Of a stretch of DNA of 64,000 bases, positions 54,382-64,000 are shown piece by piece. The stretch is taken from positions 2,961,551-3,025,550 of the forward strand of contig NZ_KZ614144.1 of assembly GCF_002884445.1 (NCBI RefSeq). Reading direction: 5' to 3'. Origin of the DNA: Paenibacillus castaneae (GTDB taxonomy: Bacteria > Bacillota > Bacilli > Paenibacillales > Paenibacillaceae). The stretch's first letter is position 1; every line of letters starts with the position of its first letter. A program made the position numbers and the translations under genes. Under the pieces are notes generated by a model. That model did not search any database. It was not told the DNA's origin and was given only the letters and a program-made list of their open reading frames with translations.

Positions 54382-54462
54382 AGTAGCAGTAAATCATCAC
54401 TCGCTATTAATAAATACTGGTGCTGAATTAGCTGCTTAGCTGCTTTGAGGATAAATATTGAA

Positions 54463-54650
54463 ATTAGTATCAAATATTGATACTAAAAAGTACGTGGCAC
54501 CCAATAGGAAAGGGTTAGTTTCACAAATTGAAACTAACCCCCATTATTACCGATATTTCTCGCCGAAATAGCTCATTAGTTTCAAAACATCCAACTAAAC
54601 TGAGCATTCATGCCAATTATCTCGAATTATTTTCAGAAAGTGAAATTAAT
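54463..54650. repeat. Inverted-repeat tetrad C (51/61/51 bp phasing)
   Basis: Centres at 54475, 54526, 54587 and 54638. Arms: ATTAGTATCA/TGATACTAAA, the perfect 12-bp GGGTTAGTTTCA/TGAAACTAACCC, the degenerate ATTAGTTTCA/TCCAACTAAA and ATTATTTTCA/TGAAATTAAT. Spacers are 5 bp. Spacing is identical to tetrads A and B, 20 kb away. Confidence 0.9.
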
Positions 54651-54726
54651 CCAACCAATCTGCTGCTATCTCGCCCAAATTTCCATGGCAACCGAATATG
54701 TTTTAAACAAACTATTCCTTCTCGCA

Positions 54727-55158
54727 TTAAAGCGTGTCCCAGAGGGACGAAAGCGCTCCATGCTCTAGCTAAACTGTTGAGCCTATACTAAAACTCCATC
54801 GTTACTTCAATTGCAGGTGTCCAGAAGGTGCAACCCTTGGAGCCCTCCCTTGGAAAGGAGGGTTTGGGTGGGTTCGAAAGACATTAAAGCGTGACCCAGA
54901 GGGACGAAAGCGCTCCATGCTCTAGCTAAACTGTTGAGCCTATACTGAAACTCCAACGTTACTTCAATTGCGGGTGTCCAGAGGGTGCAACCCTCGGGGC
55001 CCTCCCTTGGAAGGGAGGGTTTGGGTGGGTTCGAAAATCATTAAAGCGTGTCCCAGAGGGTGCAACCCTTGGGGCCCTCCCTTGGAAGGGAGGGCTTAGG
55101 TGGGTTCGAAAGCCTTTAAAGGTTGGTTTTAATCCCCTAATAGGGGCAAGGGGTTAAT
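54727..55158 (+). repeat. Tandem 157-bp GC-rich hairpin repeats
   Basis: Units start at TTAAAGCGTG at 54727, 54884 and 55041 (period 157). The third is internally deleted between two CCAGAGGG words. Each contains CCAGAGGGTGCAACCCT-like sequence, CCCTCCCTT-N2-AAGGGAGGG-like hairpins and TTTGGGTGGGTTCGA, as at 33901-34384. The array ends in TCCCCTAATAGGGG and CAAGGGG (55133-55153), matching the right end of the first array, against the thiN stop codon. Confidence 0.88.
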
Positions 55159-55792
55159 CCCGACTTTGGATCACCAACAACAGCCCTTCACTCACACGAA
55201 TTTTGCCTTCTGCAGCAACCAATACATTGCTAATGCCAAGAGATTGTCCAATTGTTAATTCCGCATTGGTCAGCGGGTATTGGAAGCCAGTCAGCGTAAT
55301 CCCTTTTACATGCATGGTTAGCGGAAGCAGGGAAACGTTTGGATAATGCTGCGTGTTGAGCGTTAAATTATCCGCGATGAGTGTTATTTTATTATGATCG
55401 TCAATTATAGTTGCACGAACGTTTTGTTTGATCGCAAGCGCCAGTAAGTGAACATTGGCAAGCGAATGATCGAACCTTGTGCCAAGCGCTCCCAGCAGAA
55501 CGATTTCAGAAGGCTGCATATCAAGTGCAAGTCGAACAGCCATTTCCGTATCCGTATAATCTTTATCTATGGGGTCGCAAGCGATGGTTTGACCGCTGCT
55601 GCTTTGGATGGACAGCATTTCTTCCTCAGAAACGGAATCGAAATCGCCGATTGCGATGTCTGGTTTCAATCCGTGTGCTAGAAGAAAACGAGCGCCGCTG
55701 TCTGCGCCTATGAGTAAATCATTTGATGAAATATGTTCAAGTGCCCAAGCGCCAAGCTGGCCGCCTGTGCAGATGATAATACGAGGCTGCAT
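55154..55792 (-). CDS. thiN: Thiamine pyrophosphokinase
   Basis: 212 residues. Motifs: IGADSGARFLLAHGLKPDIA, GDFDSVS, the catalytic acidic loop DKDYTDTEMAV and LGALGTRFDHSLAN; the C-terminal beta domain ends SEGLLLVIQ. It transfers pyrophosphate from ATP to thiamine to give the cofactor used by, among others, the pyruvate dehydrogenase encoded at 58102. The upstream minus strand has AGAAAGG near the ATG. Its 3' end abuts the repeat array, and no conventional terminator is visible. Confidence 0.95.
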   Translation of the reverse strand: MQPRIIICTGGQLGAWALEHISSNDLLIGADSGARFLLAHGLKPDIAIGDFDSVSEEEMLSIQSSSGQTIACDPIDKDYTDTEMAVRLALDMQPSEIVLLGALGTRFDHSLANVHLLALAIKQNVRATIIDDHNKITLIADNLTLNTQHYPNVSLLPLTMHVKGITLTGFQYPLTNAELTIGQSLGISNVLVAAEGKIRVSEGLLLVIQSRD

Positions 55793-56011
55793 AATGAAAT
55801 TATCCTTTCTGATTGAAGATCATATGTAACTTTTACAAGTATAAAGCTTCCTGTTAGATAAAAACTAGAGGAAATGAATTTATGTGTTTTTCATGCTCTA
55901 CTATACCGCGAAAATTGTCGTTGCGAAACCTGATCCCCCCCAGCTAAAATGGGAAAGACAATATCAAGGTTAGTAATTGATACAAGGAACGGGAAGCGAG
56001 GAGCAAGAGCC

Positions 56012-56506
56012 GTGGTAGACATGGATGTTTTCGGAATACTGATCAACATAGGCACAATTTCATTTGCCGTCAGCGGCGACATTGTAGCAATGGAGGAAGA
56101 GTACGATATTTTAGGTGTTTTCGTTCTTGGATAGGTGAGTGCTTTTGGTGGAGGGGTTGTGCGAAACCTATTCATTGGAAAACCAGTCACCTCGCTGTGG
56201 AGTCAAAGGAATTTGCTGAAAATAGTCCTCGTAGCTGCTATGTTGACCGGAATTGGGGGCGGTATTATTCGCGATGTGCTTGCGGGCCGCAAACCACTTG
56301 TTCTAAAGGATGAAATCTAAGCCGTATGGGCGATGCTTGCAGGTCTTGCCATTGGTATGGGTTGGTTTAAGTCGACGATTGAGTTATTATTGTTGTTTGT
56401 TGTTATTATTAGTTTTCGGATGCAGTCTGTTTATTTCAAATGGAAGCTTCCGCGTCGTTCGCTTGGAATCGCTGCGGCTCATGGGCAGAAGAAAGGAGAG
56501 ATGTAA
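56012..56506 (+). pseudogene. Decayed UPF0126/TRIC-family membrane protein
   Basis: One frame from GTG 56012 (GAGGAG upstream) to TAA 56504-56506 encodes recognisable pieces of a UPF0126 (YvgT/YicG) channel-like protein: GTISFAVSGDIVAMEEEYDI, VSAFGGGVVRNLFIG, LTGIGGGIIRDVLAG, RKPLVLKDEI and FKWKLPRRSL. It is broken by TAG at 56132 and TAA at 56318 in frame. About 50-60 residues are missing near 56220, where the first GGG-repeat segment runs straight into the second. Family length is about 200 residues; here there are 164 codons. The frame otherwise stays open, so decay is recent. Its last stop overlaps the next start by one base. Confidence 0.85.
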
Positions 56507-57009
56507 TGAAAGCAAGTGTATTATTCGTATGTTTAGGCAATATATGCAGGTCTCCAATGGCTGAAGCAGTTATGCGCCACCAGGTGCAGCTAGCTGGCTT
56601 GTCCGAACAGATTGAAGTGGATTCGGCAGGAACAGGCGATTGGCATCTTGGGCACCCCCCGCATGAAGGCACTCGAAAACAGCTGGATCAACACCTCATT
56701 TCGTATGAGGGTATGAAGGCGCGTTTAGTAACAGCTGAGGATTTCAATGTGTTTAATTATATCGTATGCATGGATTCCAATAATCTTCGAGATGTAAAGA
56801 AGCTTCTGGACGAGTCAGGCTTGAAGGCGGCTGAGAGCGAGGCTGGTCGTAAGCAATTATTTACGTTTATGGAGCTGCTTCCGAACGAGGGCATCAAGGA
56901 CGTGCCTGATCCTTATTATGATGGTAATTTTACGTATGTATATGAACTGATGGACAATGGCTGTAAAGCTTTGTTAGAGAAAATTCAAACGGATTTAAAG
57001 CAAGCTTAA
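56506..57009 (+). CDS. Low-molecular-weight protein-tyrosine-phosphatase
   Basis: 167 residues from the ATG at 56506 (AAAGGAG upstream, within the pseudogene end). The P-loop CLGNICRS gives nucleophile C9 and R15 right after the first strand (VLFVCLGN). The general-acid loop is VPDPYYDG. It is of the YfkJ/slr0328 group. It dephosphorylates Tyr residues or small phosphates in the cytoplasm. The decayed gene upstream once shared its operon. Confidence 0.93.
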   Translation: MKASVLFVCLGNICRSPMAEAVMRHQVQLAGLSEQIEVDSAGTGDWHLGHPPHEGTRKQLDQHLISYEGMKARLVTAEDFNVFNYIVCMDSNNLRDVKKLLDESGLKAAESEAGRKQLFTFMELLPNEGIKDVPDPYYDGNFTYVYELMDNGCKALLEKIQTDLKQA

Positions 57010-57018
57010 GCAGAATAC

Positions 57019-57070
57019 AAAAAATAGCTGATCCCAGTAGCTCAAATGAGTTTCTAGGTCAGCTATTTTT
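57019..57070. terminator. Bidirectional terminator between phosphatase and esterase genes
   Basis: AAAAAATAGCTGA / TCAGCTATTTTTT (57019-57031 with 57059-57071), AT-flanked, between converging genes. Confidence 0.85.
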
Positions 57071-57076
57071 TATTTC

Positions 57077-57814
57077 TTATTCTACTTCAATGAAATAGGA
57101 GAGAGCCTTATCCATTTCCTTCTGCCAGAAGCCCCATTGATGCTTGCCATCCTTTTCTTCATAAAAAATATTCGCATTCTTCAGCTCCAGCAGCGCCTTT
57201 GCATTCCGATTCAGCGCAACAAAATCAAATACACCGCGATCAGTCTCATAGGCATCCTCTTGCAATCCGACAATCATATAAATGGTGAGCCAGCTTAAAT
57301 CGATTGCTTCTGAAATTATATTTTGAGAAATGCCGTAATAAGCACCCGATAGTGACATGACGCGAGTAAATAATTGTGGGTACAAAAGTGCTAAATGCAG
57401 CGATACCGATCCTCCAAGAGAGTCACCTGCAAGCAATCGATGTTCAGGCTCCTGCCGGACGGAGTATCGTTCCTCTACGAATGGTACAAGCTCTTCTGCG
57501 AAAAATTTGGTGTAAGCCATAAATCGATCACCATCAGGTGTGTACTCCGCAGTTCTCAACTTTTTGTCGACATCGACTCCTACTATAATAAAAGGCTCCA
57601 AGCCCTCGTCTAAAATTAGACGTGTTGCGGTTGTAGCAATTCGTCCGAAATTGAAAAAATCTTCACCGTCCTGGCAATAGACTACAGGATAACTAAGTAC
57701 TTCATTATAACCAGGCGGCAAAAAAATGCGTAAATTTCGCGATTGCTCCGGAAGCAAACGGCTAGTCACCGTTTCTTTCACAATAGTGCGTTTCAAATAT
57801 CTTTCATCTGTCAT
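57077..57814 (-). CDS. Esterase, enterochelin-esterase-like (YjcH/BesA-like)
   Basis: 245 residues, alpha/beta hydrolase. Nucleophile motif GDSLGGSVSL, oxyanion region VVYCQDGEDFFNFG, and C-terminal His in GKHQWGFWQ. There is no signal peptide. The fold matches esterase D/enterochelin esterase types; trilactone siderophores or other esters are possible substrates, but no siderophore genes are near. On the minus strand AGGAGATAAAG precedes the ATG. Confidence 0.85.
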   Translation of the reverse strand: MTDERYLKRTIVKETVTSRLLPEQSRNLRIFLPPGYNEVLSYPVVYCQDGEDFFNFGRIATTATRLILDEGLEPFIIVGVDVDKKLRTAEYTPDGDRFMAYTKFFAEELVPFVEERYSVRQEPEHRLLAGDSLGGSVSLHLALLYPQLFTRVMSLSGAYYGISQNIISEAIDLSWLTIYMIVGLQEDAYETDRGVFDFVALNRNAKALLELKNANIFYEEKDGKHQWGFWQKEMDKALSYFIEVE

Positions 57815-58014
57815 ATCTTTATCTCCTATCGTTTGTAATAACTGAATGGAATGGGACTGTTGTGGGTAAACAATAGTAAGGCAATCCTGTATATCTCATT
57901 TCATTCCGTTGTTGTATTATGCTGTTATAGTGGAAAAATGAGTCTGTAGCATATACAATTTATCAGATAAAGATGAGAATCGGCGAAAAAACAACGGTTT
58001 TTTTGTTTTTTGCT

Positions 58015-58044
58015 TTGACCATATTCGCTAAACAGGTTTATAAT
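58015..58044 (+). promoter_or_regulatory. pdhABCD promoter
   Basis: TTGACC (58015-58020), 18-bp spacer, TATAAT (58039-58044), ending 57 bp before pdhA. An A/T-rich tract with a nine-T run (57999-58010 region) lies just upstream and may act as an UP element. Confidence 0.8.
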
Positions 58045-58092
58045 AATTCTATAACAGAGGTAAATGTTTTTCAAATATTTCAATTGAGGTGA

Positions 58093-59169
<1,077 letters not shown>

Positions 59170-59189
59170 TAGAGGGGGAACAGACGATC

Positions 59190-60167
59190 ATGGCTCAAAT
59201 GAATATGTTGGAAGCAATTCGCGATGCGATGCGTGTAGAACTTAAACGTGATTCGAACGTTGTCATCTTCGGTGAGGACGTAGGTAAAGTCGGCGGTGTT
59301 TTCCGTGTGACTGAAGGTTTGCAAAATGAGTTTGGAGAAGACCGCGTATTTGATACACCGCTTGCTGAATCGGCACTTGCGGGTATGGCAGTAGGGATGG
59401 GCCTGCAAGGCTTCCGTCCAATTGCAGAAATTCAATTCGTAGGTTTCATATATGAAGCACTAGACCAAATGTTTGTCCAAGCAGCTCGTATGCGTTACCG
59501 CTCCGGCGGACGCTATAACTCGCCAATCGTATTCCGTACGCCATTCGGCGGCGGTGTGAAAGCAGCTGAGCTTCATACGGATTCACTTGAAGGTCTGGCT
59601 ATTCAAACGCCAGGTATTAAAGTGGTTATCCCTTCCAATCCTTACGATGCCAAAGGTTTGATGATTTCGGCAATTCGTGATAATGATCCTGTATTTTTCA
59701 TGGAGCATCTCAATCTTTACCGTGCATTCAAGGCGGATGTGCCTGAGGGCGAATACACCGTTGAGATCGGCAAAGCTAACATTGTGCGTGAAGGTACAGA
59801 CGTTACGATCATTTCTTACGGCATGATGGTTCATACGGCTGTTAAGGCTGCAGAAGAGCTTGAGAAAACAGGCGTGAGTGCAGAGGTTATCGATTTGCGC
59901 ACATTGCTGCCGCTTGATATCGATACAATCGTTGCTTCGATCCAAAAAACAAACAGAGCGATTGTTGTTCAAGAAGCACAAAAAACGTCCGGCGCTGCAG
60001 CTGAAATTATTGCACAAATCAATGAAAAAGCAATCCTGCACTTAGAAGCGCCAGTTCTTCGCGTTGCTGGTCCGGATACGGTTTATCCGTTTGCTCAAGT
60101 TGAGGACGCGTGGCTTCCTTCAGTAGCTCGTGTATCGGCAGCGGTTCAAAAAGTACTGAACTTTTAA
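59190..60167 (+). CDS. pdhB: Pyruvate dehydrogenase E1 component, beta subunit
   Basis: 325 residues, transketolase-like pyrimidine-binding domain ([40 protein letters not shown]) and C-terminal domain ([13 protein letters not shown] strand, [19 protein letters not shown]). Forms the E1 heterotetramer with PdhA. AGAGGGGG precedes the ATG. Confidence 0.97.
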   Translation: MAQMNMLEAIRDAMRVELKRDSNVVIFGEDVGKVGGVFRVTEGLQNEFGEDRVFDTPLAESALAGMAVGMGLQGFRPIAEIQFVGFIYEALDQMFVQAARMRYRSGGRYNSPIVFRTPFGGGVKAAELHTDSLEGLAIQTPGIKVVIPSNPYDAKGLMISAIRDNDPVFFMEHLNLYRAFKADVPEGEYTVEIGKANIVREGTDVTIISYGMMVHTAVKAAEELEKTGVSAEVIDLRTLLPLDIDTIVASIQKTNRAIVVQEAQKTSGAAAEIIAQINEKAILHLEAPVLRVAGPDTVYPFAQVEDAWLPSVARVSAAVQKVLNF

Positions 60168-60183
60168 AGGAGGTTAACTAGCG

Positions 60184-61518
60184 ATGGCTAAATTCGAATA
60201 TCGTTTCCCGGAGCTCGGCGAAGGTTTGCACGAAGGCGAAATTATTAAAGTGCATATCAAAGTCGGCGACGCGGTTACAGATGATGATATTATTATGGAA
60301 GTTCAAAACGACAAAGCGATCGTTGAAGTACCATGTCCAGTAAACGGCAAAGTGCTTGAAGTTCTTGTGAAGGACGGACAAGTCTGCCATGTTGGCGAGG
60401 TAGTTGCGATCATTGATGCAGAAGGAGAATTGCCAGAGCAATCTGCGCCTGCGGTTGAAGCACCGAAGGAAGAGGCTCCAGCGAAACCAGCTGCGGCTCC
60501 AGAAGCACCAGCGGCTCCTAAGGCAGAGACAGCAGCACCAGCTGCAGCCGCTGCTCCTAAAGCAGCAGGCGGTCTTGTTCTTGCAACGCCTAGCGTGCGT
60601 AAATTTGCTCGCGAGAAGGGCGTTGATCTTACACAAGTAGGCGGCACAGGCAAAAACGGCCGCATCACTCGTGATGATGTAAACGGCTTTGGCGGTGCTC
60701 CGGCAGCAGCAGAAGCTGGCGCAACAGCAGCTGTTGAAACGCAAGACAATGCAGCAGTCGCAGCGCAAGGCGCAAGCGAAGCTAAGCCTGCACCTACAGC
60801 TTCTGGTACCCCTTATCGTCCAGAAGAGCGTGTACCTTTCAAAGGCATTCGCAAAATTATTGCAAATGCGATGTCCAAATCGGTTTATACTGCACCGCAT
60901 GTAACGATTATGGATGAAGTTGATGTAACGGAGCTCGTTGCGCTTCGTGCGAAATATAAGCCTTACGCTGAGAAAAAAGGCTCCAAGCTTACGTATTTGC
61001 CGTTCATCGTTAAAGCACTCGTAGCTGCTTGCCGTGAGTTCCCAATTATGAACGCAACGCTTGACGAAACCAATCAAGAAATTGTATTGCGCAAATATTA
61101 CAACATTGGTATTGCTACCGATACAGATAACGGACTGATTGTTCCTGTTATCGAAGATGCAGATCGCAAAAACCTGTTCAAGATTGCCGATTCTATTCGT
61201 GACCTAGCTGTTCGCGGACGTGATGGCAAGCTTTCGGGCAGCGAGCTCAAAGGCAGCACGATTACCATTTCAAATATCGGTTCTGCAGGCGGTATGTTCT
61301 TCACGCCAGTAATCAACTTCCCTGAGGTTGCTATTCTTGGTACAGGCAGAATTACGGAGAAAGCGATTATCCGTAACGGCGAAATCGTTGCAGCTCCAGT
61401 TATGGCTCTTTCACTTAGCTTTGATCACCGTCTAATCGACGGCGCAACTGCACAAAACTTTATGAATTACATCAAAACACTTCTGGGTCAGCCGGAATTG
61501 TTCATAATGGAGGTATAA
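60184..61518 (+). CDS. pdhC: Dihydrolipoamide acetyltransferase (E2)
   Basis: 444 residues. One lipoyl domain (1-80, modified Lys K44 in [11 protein letters not shown]), an Ala/Pro-rich linker (about 85-135), the E3/E1-binding domain ([31 protein letters not shown]), a second Ala-rich linker and the catalytic domain (about 215-444) with [10 protein letters not shown]. It carries the swinging arm that transfers acetyl to CoA and forms the core of the complex. AAGGAGG lies upstream. Confidence 0.97.
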   Translation: MAKFEYRFPELGEGLHEGEIIKVHIKVGDAVTDDDIIMEVQNDKAIVEVPCPVNGKVLEVLVKDGQVCHVGEVVAIIDAEGELPEQSAPAVEAPKEEAPAKPAAAPEAPAAPKAETAAPAAAAAPKAAGGLVLATPSVRKFAREKGVDLTQVGGTGKNGRITRDDVNGFGGAPAAAEAGATAAVETQDNAAVAAQGASEAKPAPTASGTPYRPEERVPFKGIRKIIANAMSKSVYTAPHVTIMDEVDVTELVALRAKYKPYAEKKGSKLTYLPFIVKALVAACREFPIMNATLDETNQEIVLRKYYNIGIATDTDNGLIVPVIEDADRKNLFKIADSIRDLAVRGRDGKLSGSELKGSTITISNIGSAGGMFFTPVINFPEVAILGTGRITEKAIIRNGEIVAAPVMALSLSFDHRLIDGATAQNFMNYIKTLLGQPELFIMEV

Positions 61519-61521
61519 GAC

Positions 61522-62937
61522 ATGGTTGTAGGTGATGCTTCCCTAGATATTGACACTCTAATTATTGGTGCGGGTCCTGGCGGTTATGTCGCAGCTATTC
61601 GTGCGGCTCAACTTGGTCAAAAAGTGCTTATCGTGGATAAAGAACATGTTGGCGGCGTATGCTTAAACGTAGGCTGTATTCCATCGAAAGCTCTAATCTC
61701 TGCATCTCATCAATATGAATCAATCAGCCACGCTTCCGCATTCGGTATCGAAGTGGGCGAGGCGAAGGTTGATTTCACGAAAGTACAACAATTTAAAAAC
61801 GGAATCGTCAAGAAGTTGACTGGTGGCGTTGCTTCCTTGTTGAAAGCAAACAAAGTCGAATATTTCCAAGGCGAAGTGATGTTCATCAACGAAACCGAAG
61901 CTCGTGTTTTCAATGATCAAGAAGCACCGCGCTACCGTTTCAAAAACTGTATTATCGCAACGGGCTCACGTCCGATCGAGCTTAAAGCTTTCCCTTTCAG
62001 CGGACGTATCGTTTCGTCAACTGGCGCATTGTCCTTGCCTGAAATTCCAAAAAGCCTTGTCGTAATCGGCGGCGGCTATATCGGTATCGAGCTTGGTCAA
62101 ATGTATTCCAAATTCGGAACAAAAGTAACGGTAATCGAAGGCTCTGACGCAATTCTGCCAGGCTTCGACAAAGATATGTCTTCCATTGTTGCTAAGAAAC
62201 TGAAAAACACTAACGTTGATATCATTACTGGCGCACAAGCAAAAGGCGCTGAGCAAACGGATAAAGACGTAACAGTAACTTATACAGTTGGCGACAAAGA
62301 AGAGAAAGTAACAGCCGATTACTTGCTGGTAACAGTTGGACGTCGTCCGAATACCGATGGCGAACTTGGTCTTGACCTTATTAATGTTAAGATGTCCGAC
62401 CGCGGCCTTGTTGAGGTTGATGAGCAATGCCGTACGAACATCCCGCATATTTATGCCATTGGCGATATTATTGCTGGACCTGCACTTGCTCATAAAGCAA
62501 TGTACGAAGGCCGTATTGCCGCAGAAGCAATTTCTGGTCTAACTAGCATTATTGATTACAAATGTGTTCCAGCTGTTTGCTTCTCCGATCCAGAATGCGC
62601 AAGCGTTGGATATAGCGAGAAGGAAGCGAAGGACAAAGGCCATAACGTTAAGGTTGGCAAATTCCCGTTCGCAATCAACGGACGCGCTATGTCGCTAAAT
62701 GCTAACGAAGGCTTTGTTAAACTCGTGTCCGATGCCGAATCAGGTCTTGTATTGGGCGCACAAATTATCGGTCTTGAAGCTTCCAATATGATTGCTGAGC
62801 TTGCTCTTGCAATCGAAATGGGCGCAACGCTTGAGGATATCGCACTTACGATTCATGCGCATCCTACACTTGGCGAGATCGTTCTTGACGCAGCAGAAGT
62901 TGCGTTAGGCCACCCAATCCACACATTTATTAAATAA
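61522..62937 (+). CDS. pdhD: Dihydrolipoamide dehydrogenase (E3)
   Basis: 471 residues, FAD flavoprotein. FAD-binding GAGPGGYVAAIRAAQLG, redox disulfide C47/C52 (GGVCLNVGCIPSKAL), NAD-binding GGGYIGIELGQMYSKFG, second FAD motif HIYAIGDI and catalytic His-Glu at the C-terminal interface (IHAHPTLGEI). It reoxidises the lipoyl arm and makes NADH. Starts 3 bp after pdhC. Confidence 0.97.
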   Translation: MVVGDASLDIDTLIIGAGPGGYVAAIRAAQLGQKVLIVDKEHVGGVCLNVGCIPSKALISASHQYESISHASAFGIEVGEAKVDFTKVQQFKNGIVKKLTGGVASLLKANKVEYFQGEVMFINETEARVFNDQEAPRYRFKNCIIATGSRPIELKAFPFSGRIVSSTGALSLPEIPKSLVVIGGGYIGIELGQMYSKFGTKVTVIEGSDAILPGFDKDMSSIVAKKLKNTNVDIITGAQAKGAEQTDKDVTVTYTVGDKEEKVTADYLLVTVGRRPNTDGELGLDLINVKMSDRGLVEVDEQCRTNIPHIYAIGDIIAGPALAHKAMYEGRIAAEAISGLTSIIDYKCVPAVCFSDPECASVGYSEKEAKDKGHNVKVGKFPFAINGRAMSLNANEGFVKLVSDAESGLVLGAQIIGLEASNMIAELALAIEMGATLEDIALTIHAHPTLGEIVLDAAEVALGHPIHTFIK

Positions 62938-62962
62938 ATGATAAATATACTTTAGCTACACT

Positions 62963-63001
62963 AGAGGTCACGCGGCTTACCCAGCCGACGGGGCCTCTTT
63001 T
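62963..63001 (+). terminator. Terminator of the pdh operon
   Basis: AGAGGTC / GGGCCTCT (62963-62969 with 62991-62998) with inner CGGCT / AGCCG, then four T. Confidence 0.8.
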
Positions 63002-63049
63002 CGCTTCATGGGACCCTTACGCACATAACTATAGAGGAGTGATGACCGG

Positions 63050-63538
63050 ATGGAGCAAATAACAAAGCGCGCTAAAGAATCCAGAACTTTGATGACTCAG
63101 CTCATTTTCCCGCTTGATACGAATCATTATGATACGATGTTTGGCGGCAAGCTGATGGAGTATATGGATAAAGTTGCAGCTATCGCAGCAATGAGGCATG
63201 CCCGAATGCAGGTTGTGACGGCCTCTACGGACAGCCTTGACTTCTTGGCTCCAATTAGGGTGGGAGAAGTGATCGAGGTTGAAGCTTTTGTTACATGGAC
63301 GCAGCGGAGCTCTATGGAAATTTACGTATCGGTTCAGTCTGAAAACTTAATGAGCGGGGAACGTAAAACGACGGTAACGGCATTTTTCACCTTTGTTGCT
63401 CTGGGGGATAATGGGAGGCCTGCACAAGTTCCAACTGTACTGCCGGAGACGGAGGAAGAATTAAAACTTCACGCATCAGCGCCTGAACGGCATGAGCTAA
63501 GAAAAAAAAGGAAACAGGACAGAGCAGGAGGAAAATGA
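63050..63538 (+). CDS. Acyl-CoA thioesterase, hotdog fold (YkhA-like)
   Basis: 162 residues. The hotdog core has LDTNHYDTMFGGKLMEYMDK, with the catalytic Asp/His/Asn-type segment (NHYDTMFGG), and FLAPIRVGEVIEVEAFVTWT. It hydrolyses acyl-CoA in the cytoplasm. A Lys/Arg-rich C-terminal tail (ELRKKRKQDRAGGK) follows. AGAGGAG precedes the ATG. Confidence 0.93.
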   Translation: MEQITKRAKESRTLMTQLIFPLDTNHYDTMFGGKLMEYMDKVAAIAAMRHARMQVVTASTDSLDFLAPIRVGEVIEVEAFVTWTQRSSMEIYVSVQSENLMSGERKTTVTAFFTFVALGDNGRPAQVPTVLPETEEELKLHASAPERHELRKKRKQDRAGGK

Positions 63539-63594
63539 TATAATTAATTGTTATTTTCATGATGTTCTGTATCATAACAAGGGGGCATATCGGA

Positions 63595-64000
63595 ATGAGC
63601 AATAATGAACAGTCCTATTTGCAATTGTTGAAATATGTATTAGAGAATGGTACAAAAAAGGAAGATCGAACAGGTACCGGTACGATTTCGACATTCGGTT
63701 ATCAAATGCGATTTAATTTAAATGAAGGCTTTCCGCTTCTGACAACAAAGCGAGTACCGTTCCGCTTAATTGCCAGCGAATTAATATGGTTTATTCAAGG
63801 CGATACAAATATTCGCTTTCTTCTTGAGCATAATAACAATATATGGAATGAATGGGCATTCAAGAGATGGGTAGAGAGCGCTTCCTATACGGGCCCTGAT
63901 ATGACGAATTTCGGTCTTCGATCACAAACAGACGAGGCCTTTCAAGCTGTATACGATGAGCAGATGGAATTATTCAAGCAGCGGATTTTAAGCGGTGATG
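63595..64000 (+). CDS. thyA: Thymidylate synthase, 3' truncated by the window
   Basis: The first 135 codons are visible from the ATG at 63595 (AAGGGGG 9 bp upstream). N-terminal motifs of ThyA are clear: [60 protein letters not shown] and [14 protein letters not shown]. The catalytic cysteine lies beyond the end. The gene makes dTMP from dUMP with methylenetetrahydrofolate. Confidence 0.96.
   Translation, partial: MSNNEQSYLQLLKYVLENGTKKEDRTGTGTISTFGYQMRFNLNEGFPLLTTKRVPFRLIASELIWFIQGDTNIRFLLEHNNNIWNEWAFKRWVESASYTGPDMTNFGLRSQTDEAFQAVYDEQMELFKQRILSGD

Noticed and set aside
60178..61077. 299-codon open frame on the minus strand opposite pdhC
   Set aside because: It is a shadow of the Ala/Pro-rich pdhC coding sequence; its protein is Cys/Arg/Phe-rich with no domain, and there is no start signal.

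Overview
The window looks like chromosomal DNA of a Paenibacillus-type member of the Bacillota. The grounds are low-to-middling G+C by eye, strong AGGAGG-type ribosome binding sites with many TTG and GTG starts, YesM/YesN-type two-component systems beside sugar ABC importers that lack their own ATPase, the lexA/yneA divergon with Bacillus-type LexA boxes, and orthologues of mrfAB, sdpRI, ynzC and the pdhABCD operon. No phage, insertion sequence, tRNA, rRNA or CRISPR array was seen.

Layout. (1) 1-284: the end of nanE. (2) 924-11444: a carbohydrate locus with a histidine kinase, an anchored solute-binding protein and an AraC-type response regulator (a possible three-component sensor), then a lipoprotein plus two-permease importer, a DeoR repressor with a clear operator, and a secreted GH43 endo-arabinanase behind a near-consensus cre site. 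(3) 11627-17203: a hypothetical membrane protein, the lexA/yneA SOS divergon, a MacAB/YknXYZ-like ABC exporter, and ynzC. (4) 17251-26924: housekeeping genes (aldo/keto reductase, two HAD-type or hypothetical genes, mtnD, metH, rnz, a methyltransferase) and an orphan sdpRI pair. (5) 27156-32912: mrfAB (mitomycin-type excision repair), a NagD-like phosphatase, an Fpg/Nei-like protein that has lost its canonical catalytic and zinc residues, and a receiver-like protein. (6) 32913-34446: a gene-free array of complex repeats. (7) 34447-43185: an rRNA-methyltransferase-like gene, then a complete yesMNOPQR-like locus for rhamnogalacturonan fragments. (8) 43345-51882: a Ser/Thr kinase fused to a pseudo-ATPase, an ABC-F protein, an OmpR-type two-component system, and a tight nitrilase/GNAT/GNAT/PhnP-like cluster. 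(9) 51883-54381: a probable structured RNA with tandem terminators, then a MutS2-like gene without an Smr domain. (10) 54382-55153: a second complex-repeat array. (11) 55154-64000: thiN, a decayed UPF0126/TRIC gene, a low-molecular-weight phosphatase, an esterase, pdhABCD, a thioesterase and the start of thyA.

The most unusual signal is in the two gene-free arrays. Three separate stretches (33254-33443, 33673-33863, 54463-54650) each hold four inverted repeats of the form ATTAGTTTCA-N5-TGAAACTAAT, and in all three the centres are exactly 51, 61 and 51 bp apart although the sequence between them has diverged. These tetrads sit beside tandem and inverted copies of a GC-rich hairpin-laden repeat. 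I know of no described element with this geometry. It could be a phased protein-binding array, a four-hairpin RNA or a non-coding mobile element.

Functional links: the two sugar loci both import oligosaccharides without a dedicated ATPase, so they probably share an MsmX-type ATPase. Both have a hairpin between the binding-protein gene and the permease genes, which fits higher binding-protein expression. DNA repair genes are frequent (lexA/yneA, mrfAB, Fpg-like, MutS2-like), and a LexA-box-like site lies before mrfA.
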